Shown: positions 54,801-62,997, counted from the stretch's first letter. The stretch is 64,000 nt of DNA from an uncultured bacterium (GCA_938014885.1 CALLQI010000024.1:113219-177218), one strand, 5' to 3'. Numbers and translations: made by a program. The notes: generated by a model from the letters alone, not told the origin.

Positions 54801-55135
54801 CGGCTGACGCGAAGCCTGCGAAGAAAAGCGAAGAACTGCAACTGCCTTGGTCCACGAAGTGCACGAAGGACACGAAGCACGGCCACTGCATTTGGGGTAA
54901 ACGGCAACTGCCTTTACCGCCAAAGCGCCAAAACGCCAAAACATCCAAGCGGTCTTTGGCGTTTTGGCGCTTTGGCGGTTCGCTGGTCTTGTTTGCGTCA
55001 GGGCAGACGCGCAAGGCGACACCCAATTTCGGGAGCGGCTCGTGGCGTACCGTGGCGTCGTGGCGTGACGCAATTGTCGTTTACTTTAAGTGCAGTGTAG
55101 TGCTTCGCGGTTCTTCGCGCACTTCGCGTCAGCAG
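54801..55135. repeat. Modular intergenic repeat element (copy C) with a perfect 24-bp inner stem
   Basis: Ends are GCTGACGCGAAG (54803-54814) and its inverse (55122-55133). The inner segment 54917-54940 is the exact inverse of 54955-54978, with a 14-base loop; it is built of GCCAAA units. CACGAAG arrays lie near 54855. The element fills the 415-bp gap between acpS and cls, and its right end is 18 bp from the cls stop. Confidence 0.92.
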
Positions 55136-55151
55136 TGCGCGCCTGGCTGGT

Positions 55152-56627
55152 TTACAGCAGCGGGCTTAGCAGCTGGCAGGTGTGCTGCACGAGGCGCAGC
55201 AGCAGCGGGCGGCTGCGCCAGGCCTCGAAGTTGATGGCGTCAGACCGAGCCGCGTACTGCTGTTGCAGCCGGCGTACCGCCTGCGCGAACTCCACGTCGT
55301 AGGCGATCAGGCTGATCTCGAAGTTCAGGTAAAAACTGCGCATGTCCAGGTTCACGCTGCCGAAGATCGCCACTTCGCCGTCGATGCTGATCGCCTTGGT
55401 GTGCAGCATGCCCGCCGTGAAGCGCTTGATCTTTACCCCGCCTTCCATCAGTTCTTCAAAGTAGGCCTCTCCGGCCAGCCGCACCACTTTGGAATCCGAG
55501 TGCCGCGGCACCACCAGCGTCACGTCCACGCCCCGTGCGGCCGCAGCCAGCAGCGCCTTGATCAGCGCGTCGTCGGGGATGAAGTACGGGGTGGTCAGCA
55601 TCACCTCTTGTTCCGCGCCGAATATGCCCGCCAGCAGCAACTCCTGGATCGAAAGCGCCGACAGGCCCGGTCCCGAGGGAAGCACCTGCGCGATTGCGTT
55701 GCCGACCAGGCTGCCGCGCTTGACGTCAAACAGCTCGCGTGCGTTGGCAATGCCTTCTTCGGTTTCGAAGTCCCAGTCGCCCAGCAGCGTGACCTGCAGG
55801 GCCTCAACGGCCGGGCCGGTGACGCGGACCATGGCGTCGTACCACTGGCCGATGCCTTCTTCGGCCTTGAACTGCTGCGGGTCGGCGATGTTGGCGCTGC
55901 CCGTGTAGCCGACTTCGCCGTCGATGACCGCAATCTTGCGGTGGTTGCGCAGGTCAATTCGCGCGAACAATGTGCGGATTACGCCTACTTCTAGCATGCT
56001 TTCGATGTGCACTCCGGCCGCACGAAGCCTTACGGCACCAGCCCCGGCCAGGAAGTCGGCGCTGCCGGCGTCGTCCACGAGGATGCGGCACTTCACGCCG
56101 CGTCCGGCCGCGCGGATCACGGCATCGGCTACTTTCTCGGCGGTTCCTTCGTCTTCCCAGATGTAGAACTCAAGGTGCACGGTGGACTTTGCGGCGTCGA
56201 TGTCGGCGATCAGCCGCTCAAAGAAGGTGTCCGCGCGGGTGATCAGCTCAAGTTTGTTGCCGGGCAGTGCCGGGATGCCCGAAATGCCGCGCGCCTGGCG
56301 GCGCAGGGTGACGGCGGCGGGGCCCATGGTGCCTTCGGGGATCGGGAAGTCGGCCTGCAGGCCGTCCAGCCATTCGGCATACGGTTGCCGAAGATGGGCG
56401 ATGCGGCGGGCGCGGCGCGAGCCCAGGCGACGGTCACCGAACAGAAGGTACAGGAACGCGCCGATCAGCGGCAGGAAGAACACGATCGCCAGCCAAGCCG
56501 TCGTAACGCCCACCGCGCTGCGCTTGATGATGATGCGCAGGCCCAGCAGGATCCGCACCGTCCAGTCGAGGGCGTACAGGAAAATCGTGAGGCCGAGCGG
56601 GCCGTCCTGGTAGATCCATCGAAACAT
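55152..56627 (-). CDS. cls: Cardiolipin synthase (phospholipase D family)
   Basis: Condenses phosphatidylglycerol (or PG with PE) to cardiolipin at the inner membrane. Its 491 residues include two N-terminal transmembrane helices (LTIFLYALDWTVRILLGL; TTAWLAIVFFLPLIGAFLYLLF) and two PLD catalytic motifs: HRKIAVIDGEVGYTGSANI near 231 and HTKAISIDGEVAIFGSVNLD near 410. TTPYFIPDDALIKAL is also family-typical. The start ATG is at 56627. Flanked by repeat elements on both sides, so probably monocistronic. Confidence 0.93.
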   Translation of the reverse strand: MFRWIYQDGPLGLTIFLYALDWTVRILLGLRIIIKRSAVGVTTAWLAIVFFLPLIGAFLYLLFGDRRLGSRRARRIAHLRQPYAEWLDGLQADFPIPEGTMGPAAVTLRRQARGISGIPALPGNKLELITRADTFFERLIADIDAAKSTVHLEFYIWEDEGTAEKVADAVIRAAGRGVKCRILVDDAGSADFLAGAGAVRLRAAGVHIESMLEVGVIRTLFARIDLRNHRKIAVIDGEVGYTGSANIADPQQFKAEEGIGQWYDAMVRVTGPAVEALQVTLLGDWDFETEEGIANARELFDVKRGSLVGNAIAQVLPSGPGLSALSIQELLLAGIFGAEQEVMLTTPYFIPDDALIKALLAAAARGVDVTLVVPRHSDSKVVRLAGEAYFEELMEGGVKIKRFTAGMLHTKAISIDGEVAIFGSVNLDMRSFYLNFEISLIAYDVEFAQAVRRLQQQYAARSDAINFEAWRSRPLLLRLVQHTCQLLSPLL

Positions 56628-56739
56628 GCCCTGACTAGAGCATTTTCACGGTTCGTTTACAGGCTTTCGCATGCGGCGGCGACCGTTTCAGAGCCCGCTG
56701 CGTAAGCGGCGGGACAAATCGGATGGCAGGAAACAACTG

Positions 56740-57162
56740 CCGACGCGAAGTCCGCGAGGGAACGCAAAGCACGGCAACTGTTTTCGGGATTAACTGCAAC
56801 TGCTTAAACCGCCAAAGCGCCAAGTCGCCAAAACCACCAAGCAGACTTTGGCGCATTGGCGCTTTGGCGGTTAGTAGTGGCTGTTGCCGTTTACCTGAAA
56901 CGCAGTCCTTTGCGTTTTTTCGCGGTCTTCGCGCTGGCCGTTTGCAGTGCCGCCGGGTTGAAAACGCAGCGCGAAGACGCGAAGGCAGCGAATGCGCGAA
57001 GAACAGCAACTGCTTTCAGGTCTAACTGCAACTGCTTAAACCGCCAAAGCGCCAAGTCGCCGAAACCACCAAGCAGACTTTGGCGCATTGGCGCTTTGGC
57101 GGTTGGTAGTGGCTGTTGCCGTTTACTTGCATCGCGTTTCTTCGCGGCCTTCGCGTCAGCCG
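56740..57162. repeat. Modular intergenic repeat element (copy D) with an internal 104-bp duplication
   Basis: Ends are CCGACGCGAAG near 56740 and CTTCGCGGCCTTCGCGTCAG from 57140, the same right end as copy E including about 20 bp beyond it. The blocks 56791-56894 and 57023-57126 are almost identical (period 232 bp). Each contains a perfect 17-bp inverted pair, 56807-56823 with 56856-56872 and 57039-57055 with 57088-57104. The rest of the 590-bp gap shows no gene. Confidence 0.92.
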
Positions 57163-57213
57163 TTGAGGCCGGCCCGCAACCTGTTGCTCGTGCCAATGCA
57201 TGTTCGGCAAGGC

Positions 57214-57289
57214 TGGCAGGGGCGGAGGGATTCGAACCCCCACTTCCCGGGTAACAACCGGGCGTGCTACCAATTGACACCACACCCCT
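57214..57289 (-). tRNA. tRNA-Asn (anticodon GTT), CCA encoded
   Basis: Folds as a full cloverleaf on the minus strand. The acceptor AGGGGTG pairs with CGCCCCT, U8 is present, and the D stem is GTGT with GCAC. The anticodon stem CCCGG/CCGGG closes the loop TTGTTAC, anticodon GTT. The T loop is TTCGAAT, and discriminator G73 is followed by genomic CCA (57216-57214). Only 36 bp separate it from the terminator hairpin at 57326-57351, and I see no promoter in that space. It is therefore probably transcribed by read-through from the promoter at 57444-57471. Confidence 0.95.
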
Positions 57290-57325
57290 GCAGATGAGCC
57301 GTGACGATCAAGCCGCAAAATGGAA

Positions 57326-57351
57326 AGCGCCCCGCGAAGTCGCGGGGCGCT
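57326..57351 (-). terminator. Intrinsic terminator (attenuator) upstream of tRNA-Asn
   Basis: A perfect 12-bp stem, AGCGCCCCGCGA against its inverse, has only two bases at the centre. On the minus strand it is followed by TTTCCATTTT. It begins 22 bp after the leader-peptide stop and ends 36 bp before the tRNA. Its first arm (57351-57340) can alternatively pair with leader codons 12-16 (57389-57378). Confidence 0.85.
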
Positions 57352-57373
57352 GAAGGTCCGGGAAATCATCGAC

Positions 57374-57424
57374 CTATGCCGCCGCGCGACCCTTGGGATT
57401 ACGATTATTGGAATTGCGGCGCAT
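57374..57424 (-). CDS. 16-codon Asn-rich leader peptide upstream of tRNA-Asn
   Basis: The frame encodes MRRNSNNRNPKGRAAA and stops with TAG. An AGGAG Shine-Dalgarno site stands seven bases before the ATG. Codons 4, 6, 7 and 9 are Asn, all AAT, although neighbouring genes strongly favour AAC. Codons 12-16 (GGTCGCGCGGCGGCA) form a GC-rich segment. This segment can pair with codons 2-3 (CGCCGC) upstream, or with the first arm of the terminator downstream. The layout matches leader peptides of amino-acid operons, but the structural gene downstream is tRNA-Asn. Whether the peptide is made is not known. Confidence 0.7.
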   Translation of the reverse strand: MRRNSNNRNPKGRAAA

Positions 57425-57443
57425 GTTGAGTCTCCTGCCCGTG

Positions 57444-57471
57444 ATGTTAGCTGAGTCTATTGACGTGTCAA
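57444..57471 (-). promoter_or_regulatory. Sigma-70-type promoter of the Asn leader and tRNA-Asn
   Basis: On the minus strand a perfect TTGACA (57471-57466) and TAACAT (57449-57444) are separated by 16 bp. Transcription should begin near 57437, just before the AGGAG of the leader peptide. The -35 box is half of a TTGACACGTCAA inverted repeat (57460-57471), which may also be an operator. Confidence 0.7.
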
Positions 57472-57484
57472 GTGCCCGCGTGAA

Positions 57485-58525
57485 CTACTTGCACAATCCT
57501 TCGATCGCGATGACGAGGCCCTTGTTCTTGTCGAATTCTGGCCCAAGGCAGGCGATGTACAGCTTGCGGTCGGGGCCGAACGCGCAGTTCACGGGCCCGG
57601 GCAGCTTGTCGGCGATGATCTTGACCTGCGGACCGTTGCTGCCGAGTTTCACGAGCGCCAGGCGGCCGCTTTTCACCTTGTTGAGGTCCCAGTTGTTGTC
57701 GGTGACGACCAGCGTGGGTTCCTTGGCACCGGGAAGAAATGCCATGCCCATGGGGTCGGTCAGGCCCTCGAGCTTCCACTGGTGCTTGGGCTTGAGGGTT
57801 TTGAGGTCCCATTCCACCAGCAGGTTGTCGTCGTTGCCGCCGGCACCGCTGTAAAGCACCAGCAGGTTGCCGCGCCAGGCCAGCGCCTGCATGGGTGAGT
57901 TGACTTCAATGCCGTGGTCGTCGGCGCTGAGCAGCAGCTCAAGCTTTTTCTCTTTCAAGCTTAGGCGCGCGACCCAGGACTTTTTGTCGAAGCCGTGGCA
58001 GCAGACCCACACGTTGTCGCCATCGGGGCCAAGGCCGATGTAGTTGCCTTCGCCCAGGTCAAGCTTGTCGTCGCTGCCGGGCGGGATGCGGTTGCTTTCA
58101 GCCTCCAGCGCGGGTTTGCCGTTGGTCAGCGAGTACCACGCCATGATGTCTTCGCCGTCGGCGCGGCCGCCTTCGGCGATAAGCAGGTTGTTCTTGTCGA
58201 GCCAGTGCGTTGCCAGCGGGCCGATCTTGTACAGGTCGCCGGTGGGCAGCTTCTTCCAGTACTCGGTGGCGAAACCGTCGATCAGCGTGACGCGCTTGCC
58301 CTTCTCAATCATCACCACGCGGCCGTTGCCGGAGTCCGCGATGGTCAAAGCACCGGTGCCGGGCCGAAAGCTGACGCTGCTGGGGTTGTTCAGGTCTTCG
58401 GCCACAACGGCGGCGCGATAGGTGTGCCCAAGGCCGATGTCGAGGTCACGGATTTCAGGGGCCGCCGGAACAGTAATGCAGCCGGAAAGCAGAACCAAAG
58501 CAAGCACAGGCAGAAGTTTCAGCAT
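57485..58525 (-). CDS. Beta-propeller lipoprotein
   Basis: A 346-residue protein from the ATG at 58525. A lipoprotein signal (MLKLLPVLALVLLSGC) is followed by NHL/SMP-30-like blades: PSSVSFRPGTGALTIADSGNGRVVMIE, THWLDKNNLLIAEGG, DPMGMAFLPGAKEPTLVVTDNNW and NCAFGPDRKLYIACLG, each read as one blade segment. Two adjacent Cys (VWVCCHGF) are notable. It is probably an outer-membrane or periplasmic binding protein; enzymatic residues cannot be assigned. Confidence 0.78.
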   Translation of the reverse strand: MLKLLPVLALVLLSGCITVPAAPEIRDLDIGLGHTYRAAVVAEDLNNPSSVSFRPGTGALTIADSGNGRVVMIEKGKRVTLIDGFATEYWKKLPTGDLYKIGPLATHWLDKNNLLIAEGGRADGEDIMAWYSLTNGKPALEAESNRIPPGSDDKLDLGEGNYIGLGPDGDNVWVCCHGFDKKSWVARLSLKEKKLELLLSADDHGIEVNSPMQALAWRGNLLVLYSGAGGNDDNLLVEWDLKTLKPKHQWKLEGLTDPMGMAFLPGAKEPTLVVTDNNWDLNKVKSGRLALVKLGSNGPQVKIIADKLPGPVNCAFGPDRKLYIACLGPEFDKNKGLVIAIEGLCK

Positions 58526-58601
58526 CAGTCGGATCCCGGTAAGTTGAAACGTGAACATACCGAGCGCCACGAATGTTCCAACCGATTTCGCGCTTCGCTG
58601 C

Positions 58602-60056
58602 CTAGCCCTCTTTCAGCGCTTTGATGATCTCTTCGAGCGTTTTGCGGGCGTCGCCGTAGACCATGTAGTTGTTCTGGCACTCGAACAGCTCGTTCTTCAC
58701 GCCTGCAAAGCCGCTGCCGAGGCTGCGCTTCATGGTGAACACCGTGCGCGCTTCTTCTACGTTCAACACCGGCATGCCGAACAGCGGGCTGGTTTTGTCG
58801 GTCTTGGCGGCCGGGTTTACCGTGTCGTTGGCGCCGATCACCAGCGCCACATCCACGTTGCGGAAGTCGTCGTTGATCGCGTCCATTTCAAACAGTTGCT
58901 CGTACGGCACGTTCGCTTCCGCCAGCAGCACGTTCATGTGGCCGGGCATGCGGCCGGCCACCGGGTGAATCGCGTAGCGCACCGTGGCGCCTTTGGCCTC
59001 AAGCAGCTTGGCGACTTCGCGCACCGCGTGCTGCGCCTGCGCTACGGCCATGCCGTACCCGGGCACGATCACGACGTTTTGCGCGTCGGCCATCTGCATG
59101 GCCACGGTTTCCGGGTCGGCTGACTTGACGTTCTTGTATTCGCCCTTGCCGCCGCCGGCACCGGCCGGGGCATCGGCACCAAAGCCGCCGAACATCACGT
59201 TGGCGAGGCTGCGGTTCATGGCCTTGCACATGATCTGCGTCAGGATCATGCCTGAGGCGCCGACCAGGCTGCCGCTGACCACCAGCACAGGTTCATTAAT
59301 CGTGAAGCCCGCCAGCGCGGCCGCGATGCCCGAGTAACTGTTCAGCAGCGAGATCACGACCGGCATGTCGCCGCCGCCGATAGGAATCACGACGGTCACG
59401 CCCAGCACGCAAGTGATGAGCACAACCAAAATCAGGACCGCGCCGATGGCGAAATTGCTCGAGAGCGACCACACCGCCAGGGCACCCAACGCCAGCGGCA
59501 ACACCAGCAGCAGCGCGTTCAGCACATGGCGGCCGGGAAGCAGGATCGGCTTGCCGGACATTTTCTCGGAAAGCTTGAGGAAGGCGATGATGCTGCCGGT
59601 GAAAGTGACGCTGCCCACAATCAGCGTAAGCACCAGGTTGATGCCCGCAAACCAGCCACCCTGGCTGGCAAGCTGGTTGGCAAGCGTGCCGCTGCCGCTG
59701 ATGCTGTAAAAGGTTGCCAGGCCCACCAGCGTGCTGGCCAGACCGCCAAAGCCGTTCAGCAGCGCCACCATTTCGGGCATCTGCGTCATCTGCACGCGCT
59801 TGGCCATCACTACGCCGATAGCAGCACCGATAACCAGGCCGGCAATGATGAACGCCGGGTTGATCTTGCCCATCTCAACGAAGCTGCTGACCACGGCCAG
59901 CAACATGGCGGCCGCAGCAAGGTGGTTGCCACTGCGCGCGGTTTTGACTTTGCCCATGCGCATGATCGCGAGCATGAACATCACGACCGACGCCAGGTAA
60001 CCGAAGTTGGCGATGATCCCGTTCCAGCCATGCATGTTTGCGGCGATGAAGTCCAC
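58602..60056 (-). CDS. pntB: NAD(P) transhydrogenase beta subunit
   Basis: The membrane and NADP(H)-binding subunit of the proton-pumping transhydrogenase, which makes NADPH from NADH at the cost of proton-motive force. Of its 484 residues, the first 290 hold about eight to nine helices, and the C-terminal dIII domain has VIVPGYGMAVAQAQHAV, AIHPVAGRMPGHMNVLLAEA and the NADP loop DVALVIGANDTVNPAA. It starts with GTG at 60056, four bases after the pntAB stop. It is third gene of the operon. Confidence 0.97.
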   Translation of the reverse strand: MDFIAANMHGWNGIIANFGYLASVVMFMLAIMRMGKVKTARSGNHLAAAAMLLAVVSSFVEMGKINPAFIIAGLVIGAAIGVVMAKRVQMTQMPEMVALLNGFGGLASTLVGLATFYSISGSGTLANQLASQGGWFAGINLVLTLIVGSVTFTGSIIAFLKLSEKMSGKPILLPGRHVLNALLLVLPLALGALAVWSLSSNFAIGAVLILVVLITCVLGVTVVIPIGGGDMPVVISLLNSYSGIAAALAGFTINEPVLVVSGSLVGASGMILTQIMCKAMNRSLANVMFGGFGADAPAGAGGGKGEYKNVKSADPETVAMQMADAQNVVIVPGYGMAVAQAQHAVREVAKLLEAKGATVRYAIHPVAGRMPGHMNVLLAEANVPYEQLFEMDAINDDFRNVDVALVIGANDTVNPAAKTDKTSPLFGMPVLNVEEARTVFTMKRSLGSGFAGVKNELFECQNNYMVYGDARKTLEEIIKALKEG

Positions 60057-60060
60057 GGCG

Positions 60061-60357
60061 TTAACCCTTGCTCTTGAACATGCCCATCATGCGGTCCGTT
60101 ACCATGAACCCACCGACGACGTTGATAGTCGCCAGGGCAACGGCAAACATGCCAAGGATCGTGCTGGCGTTGAAAGGCGCGCCGGGACCAACCCGCGTGG
60201 CCAGCATGGCACCCAGAATCGTGATGCCCGAAATCGCGTTGGCACCCGACATCAGCGGCGTGTGCAGCGTGGGCGGCACCTTGCTGATCAACTGGTACCC
60301 CGCGAAACACGCGAGCACAAAGACGTACAGCAGCATGAGAATCGCGCCGGTATCCAT
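60061..60357 (-). CDS. pntAB: NAD(P) transhydrogenase alpha-2 (membrane) subunit
   Basis: A 98-residue three-helix subunit (ILMLLYVFVLACFAGYQLI; GANAISGITILGAMLA; ASTILGMFAVALATINVVGGF). It corresponds to the membrane end that is fused to PntA in E. coli but separate in Rhodospirillum. The conserved TPLMSGANAISG motif is intact. The gene lies three bases downstream of pntAA's stop. Confidence 0.96.
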   Translation of the reverse strand: MDTGAILMLLYVFVLACFAGYQLISKVPPTLHTPLMSGANAISGITILGAMLATRVGPGAPFNASTILGMFAVALATINVVGGFMVTDRMMGMFKSKG

Positions 60358-60359
60358 GG

Positions 60360-61616
60360 CTATTTCTTCTCCTCAGGCTTGGTGGCTGCTTCGGCTGGCT
60401 TGGCAGCTTCCGTTGCTGGTTTGGCTTCGGCCGGCTTGGCAGGTTCGGCCGGCTTTTCGGGCTCGGGCTTGGGCAGCGGGGGCAGCCCCAGCAGCTCACG
60501 CACCTTCGGGTGGTGGACTTCGCCTTCGTGGCAGATCATTGACCCGTCCACGATGTCGTCCTTGTAGCTCCAGGCAAAGTTGCCCTGCTTGTCCAAACCG
60601 TCCAGCAGAATGTTCTGCACGTTCTTGGCGTACATGTCGCTGGCGTGCATGGCCAGCGTGCTGGGCCAGTTCAGGTCGCCGATGATTGTGACGCCGTGCT
60701 TCACGACGGTCTTGCCCGGCTCGGTCAGTGCGCAGTTGCCGCCGCGCTCAGCGGCCAGGTCCACGATCACGCTGCCTGAGCGCATGCTTTTCACGTGCTC
60801 TTCGGTGATCGTGATCGGGGCCTTCTTGTACGGGATCAGCGCCGTCGAGATGATCGCGTCCGCGTTGCCGAACGCGGCCGCCAGCATCGCCGCCTGGGCC
60901 TTCTTGTATTCTTCGGTTTGCTCGGCCGCGTAGCCGCCGGTGCCCTGCTTGACCTCGACGCCTTCGACGGCGAGGAACTTGGCGCCCAGCGATTCCGTCT
61001 GCTCGCGGGTTTCGGGGCGCGGGTCGGTGGCCTCCACAATCGCGCCAAGGCGCTTGGCCGTCGCAATCGCCTGCAAGCCCGCAACGCCCACACCGATGAT
61101 CACAAAGCGCGAGGGTTTGATCGTGCCCGCCGGCGTGGTCATCATCGGCAGAATCTTGTGCAGGTGGAATGCGGCCGCAATCACCGCCTTGTAGCCGGCC
61201 AGGTTGGCCTGGCTGGACAGGGCGTCGTCTTTCTGCGCGCGGGTGGTGCGCGGGATCGCGTCCATGGCGAACATGCTGATCTTGCAGGCGTTGAGCTGCT
61301 TCACGAGCTCAAGGTTCTCAAACGCCCACAGGAAGCTGACCAGCCCGGCACCAAGCTTCATCTGCCCGACCAGCTCTGAGTCCGGCACGTTCACCTGCAG
61401 CACGATGTCGGCCTCAGACAGGCCCTTGGCGCGGTCAGGCTGGATCGTCGCGCCTGCGGCCGCGTAGGCGTCGTCAAGATAATGCGCGCCGAGCCCGGCC
61501 CCGGCCTCGATGGTGACCTTGAAACCCTTCTTGGTGAGGGTCTTTACGGTATCCGGCGTGGCCGCAACGCGGCGTTCACCGGCGAGTTTTTCCTTGGGGA
61601 TGAATACCGAAACCAT
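60360..61616 (-). CDS. pntAA: NAD(P) transhydrogenase alpha-1 (NAD-binding) subunit
   Basis: The soluble dI subunit that binds NAD(H). The ATG at 61616 follows GGAGC. The alanine-dehydrogenase-like fold has MVSVFIPKEKLAGERRVAATP, the QVNVPD segment, the NAD Rossmann loop VIIGVGVAGLQAIATAKRLGA near 175 and the mobile-loop region GTGGYAAEQTEEYKKAQ. The last 40 residues are an Ala/Lys/Pro/Glu repeat tail not needed for the fold. First gene of a pntAA-pntAB-pntB operon. Confidence 0.96.
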   Translation of the reverse strand: MVSVFIPKEKLAGERRVAATPDTVKTLTKKGFKVTIEAGAGLGAHYLDDAYAAAGATIQPDRAKGLSEADIVLQVNVPDSELVGQMKLGAGLVSFLWAFENLELVKQLNACKISMFAMDAIPRTTRAQKDDALSSQANLAGYKAVIAAAFHLHKILPMMTTPAGTIKPSRFVIIGVGVAGLQAIATAKRLGAIVEATDPRPETREQTESLGAKFLAVEGVEVKQGTGGYAAEQTEEYKKAQAAMLAAAFGNADAIISTALIPYKKAPITITEEHVKSMRSGSVIVDLAAERGGNCALTEPGKTVVKHGVTIIGDLNWPSTLAMHASDMYAKNVQNILLDGLDKQGNFAWSYKDDIVDGSMICHEGEVHHPKVRELLGLPPLPKPEPEKPAEPAKPAEAKPATEAAKPAEAATKPEEKK

Positions 61617-61716
61617 GGCTGCTCCAAGGCTTTGCACAAGTGGGCAATTTCAGCGAGTGCTTGTAGCAATGATGGGGGGGTGGGGGAAGGGGCACACGCC
61701 GGTGCGAAGCCGCGCC

Positions 61717-62775
61717 CTATTCCTCATCACCATAGACGCGCTGCTTCCATTCGGCGCGGCGGGCCTTCTTGGCGGCCTTGGCGGCGAGCTGGTCTTCGTG
61801 CTGGTCCAGGGCCATGCGCACCAGCGGCTCGACTTCGCGGTGATCGGCCAGCCGTTGCAGCGCTTCCGGCGCGATTTCTTCCGCGCGCTGGCCATCCTGC
61901 GCACCGCACTCGCGCAGCCACTGCGCGCATTGCGACGCCGGCATGCCCAACACGTTCGCCAGCGAATTCGCGGCCGCCTTGCGCCGGTGCTGGAACAGCA
62001 AGTGCGCCAGCCGCCGCAGACGGTGATAGGCGTCAAGGTCCGTGAGCTGGTAGTGCGGCCGCACATCCAGCAGCGCGGAATCCACGCGAGGCCGCGGCCA
62101 GAAGACTTTGCCCGGCACTTTGCGCAGCATGCGCGCGGTGGCAAAGCGCGACAGCAGCAGGCTGGGAAGGCCCCATTCGCGGTCGCCGGGGCGGGCCGAC
62201 ATTTTTTCGCCCACTTCGTGCTGCACCATCACCAGCATGCGCTCAAAGGGAAGCAGCGATTCCAAAGCGCCCAGGATCACAGCACCGGCCACCGAGTACG
62301 GAAGGTTCGCGACCAGCTTCAGCGTCAGGCCGCGCGGGTGTTTGTCGCCGTGCACGACCAATTCAGCGTCGCCAGTGTCAGCGTCCAGCTTGCCGGTTGC
62401 CACGTAGCCGCGCAGCACCGCCAAGAGCACCGGGCTAAGCCCGCGCACGGTGTTGGCCAAAGCATCGGCCCGAAGCTGCACGAGGTTGGGAGTGCCCTGC
62501 AGGATGTCGCGCGAAAGCTCAAACATGCCGCGATCAAGCTCAACGCTGAGCACCATGCCAGCGGCCTCGGCCAGGTAACCCGTGAGGCTGCCCGCACCGG
62601 TGCCAACCTCAAGCACAAAGTCACCGGGGCCGACTTCAGCGTCGGCAACAATGGCCTTCAAAAGGTTGAAATCAGCCAGGAAGTTCTGCCCCAGCTTCTT
62701 CGAAGGCCGCACGCCATAGGCCTGCATGCGAATGCGAAGGTCAGCAAGTTTAAGGGGCTCAAAGGCAGCAGTCAT
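61717..62775 (-). CDS. ksgA: 16S rRNA dimethyladenosine transferase
   Basis: Dimethylates the two adjacent adenines near the 3' end of 16S rRNA. Motifs are KKLGQNFLADFNLLKAIV, the SAM loop VLEVGTGAGSLTGYLAEAA, VELDRGMFE and the catalytic NLPYSVAGAVILG. At 352 residues it is longer than the usual 270. It carries an insert around residues 120-145 between the DALA and NLPY motifs and a Lys/Ala-rich tail. It is upstream of pntAA by 100 bp of gap that holds a G-rich run (61674-61692). Confidence 0.95.
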   Translation of the reverse strand: MTAAFEPLKLADLRIRMQAYGVRPSKKLGQNFLADFNLLKAIVADAEVGPGDFVLEVGTGAGSLTGYLAEAAGMVLSVELDRGMFELSRDILQGTPNLVQLRADALANTVRGLSPVLLAVLRGYVATGKLDADTGDAELVVHGDKHPRGLTLKLVANLPYSVAGAVILGALESLLPFERMLVMVQHEVGEKMSARPGDREWGLPSLLLSRFATARMLRKVPGKVFWPRPRVDSALLDVRPHYQLTDLDAYHRLRRLAHLLFQHRRKAAANSLANVLGMPASQCAQWLRECGAQDGQRAEEIAPEALQRLADHREVEPLVRMALDQHEDQLAAKAAKKARRAEWKQRVYGDEE

Positions 62776-62917
62776 CGCGGAGTTATAGGAGCCAAAGCAA
62801 ACCACGCAAGCAACGGGGTCCGGCCTATGCAAGGACCGCGGCCGTCCCCGGCCGCACCATCACCAGCAGTCAGGTCGCGGACCCAACCTCCAAGACACCC
62901 GAATACAAGTCGGCCGC

Positions 62918-62997
62918 TGTACGGCGCGGAGCGCCGGTACAAGATTAGCCCCCGCCGGTTGAGGCCGCGCGAAGCGTGGCGTCAACGAGGCGGGGGC
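62918..62997. repeat. Two adjacent GNA-loop hairpins (REP-like)
   Basis: Hairpin 1 (62918-62941) pairs TGTACGGCGC with GCGCCGGTACA around a GGA loop. Hairpin 2 (62948-62997) is about 50 nt: a 9-bp GCCCCCGCC stem, then GTTGA/TCAAC, then a 7-bp inner stem closed by a GAA loop inside GCGAAGC, with only one or two unpaired bases at each junction. The gap 62776-63090 has no gene. The hairpins lie 94 bp past the Asp-rich gene's stop and might end its transcript. Confidence 0.8.

Noticed and set aside
57290..57471. T-box riboswitch controlling tRNA-Asn
   Set aside because: The leader is too short and lacks a T-box specifier loop and antiterminator bulge; a translated leader with Asn codons explains the structure better.
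62948..62997. Integron attC site
   Set aside because: The GTTGA/TCAAC arms do not fit the GTTRRRY and RYYYAAC core sites, and no integrase or cassette array is present.
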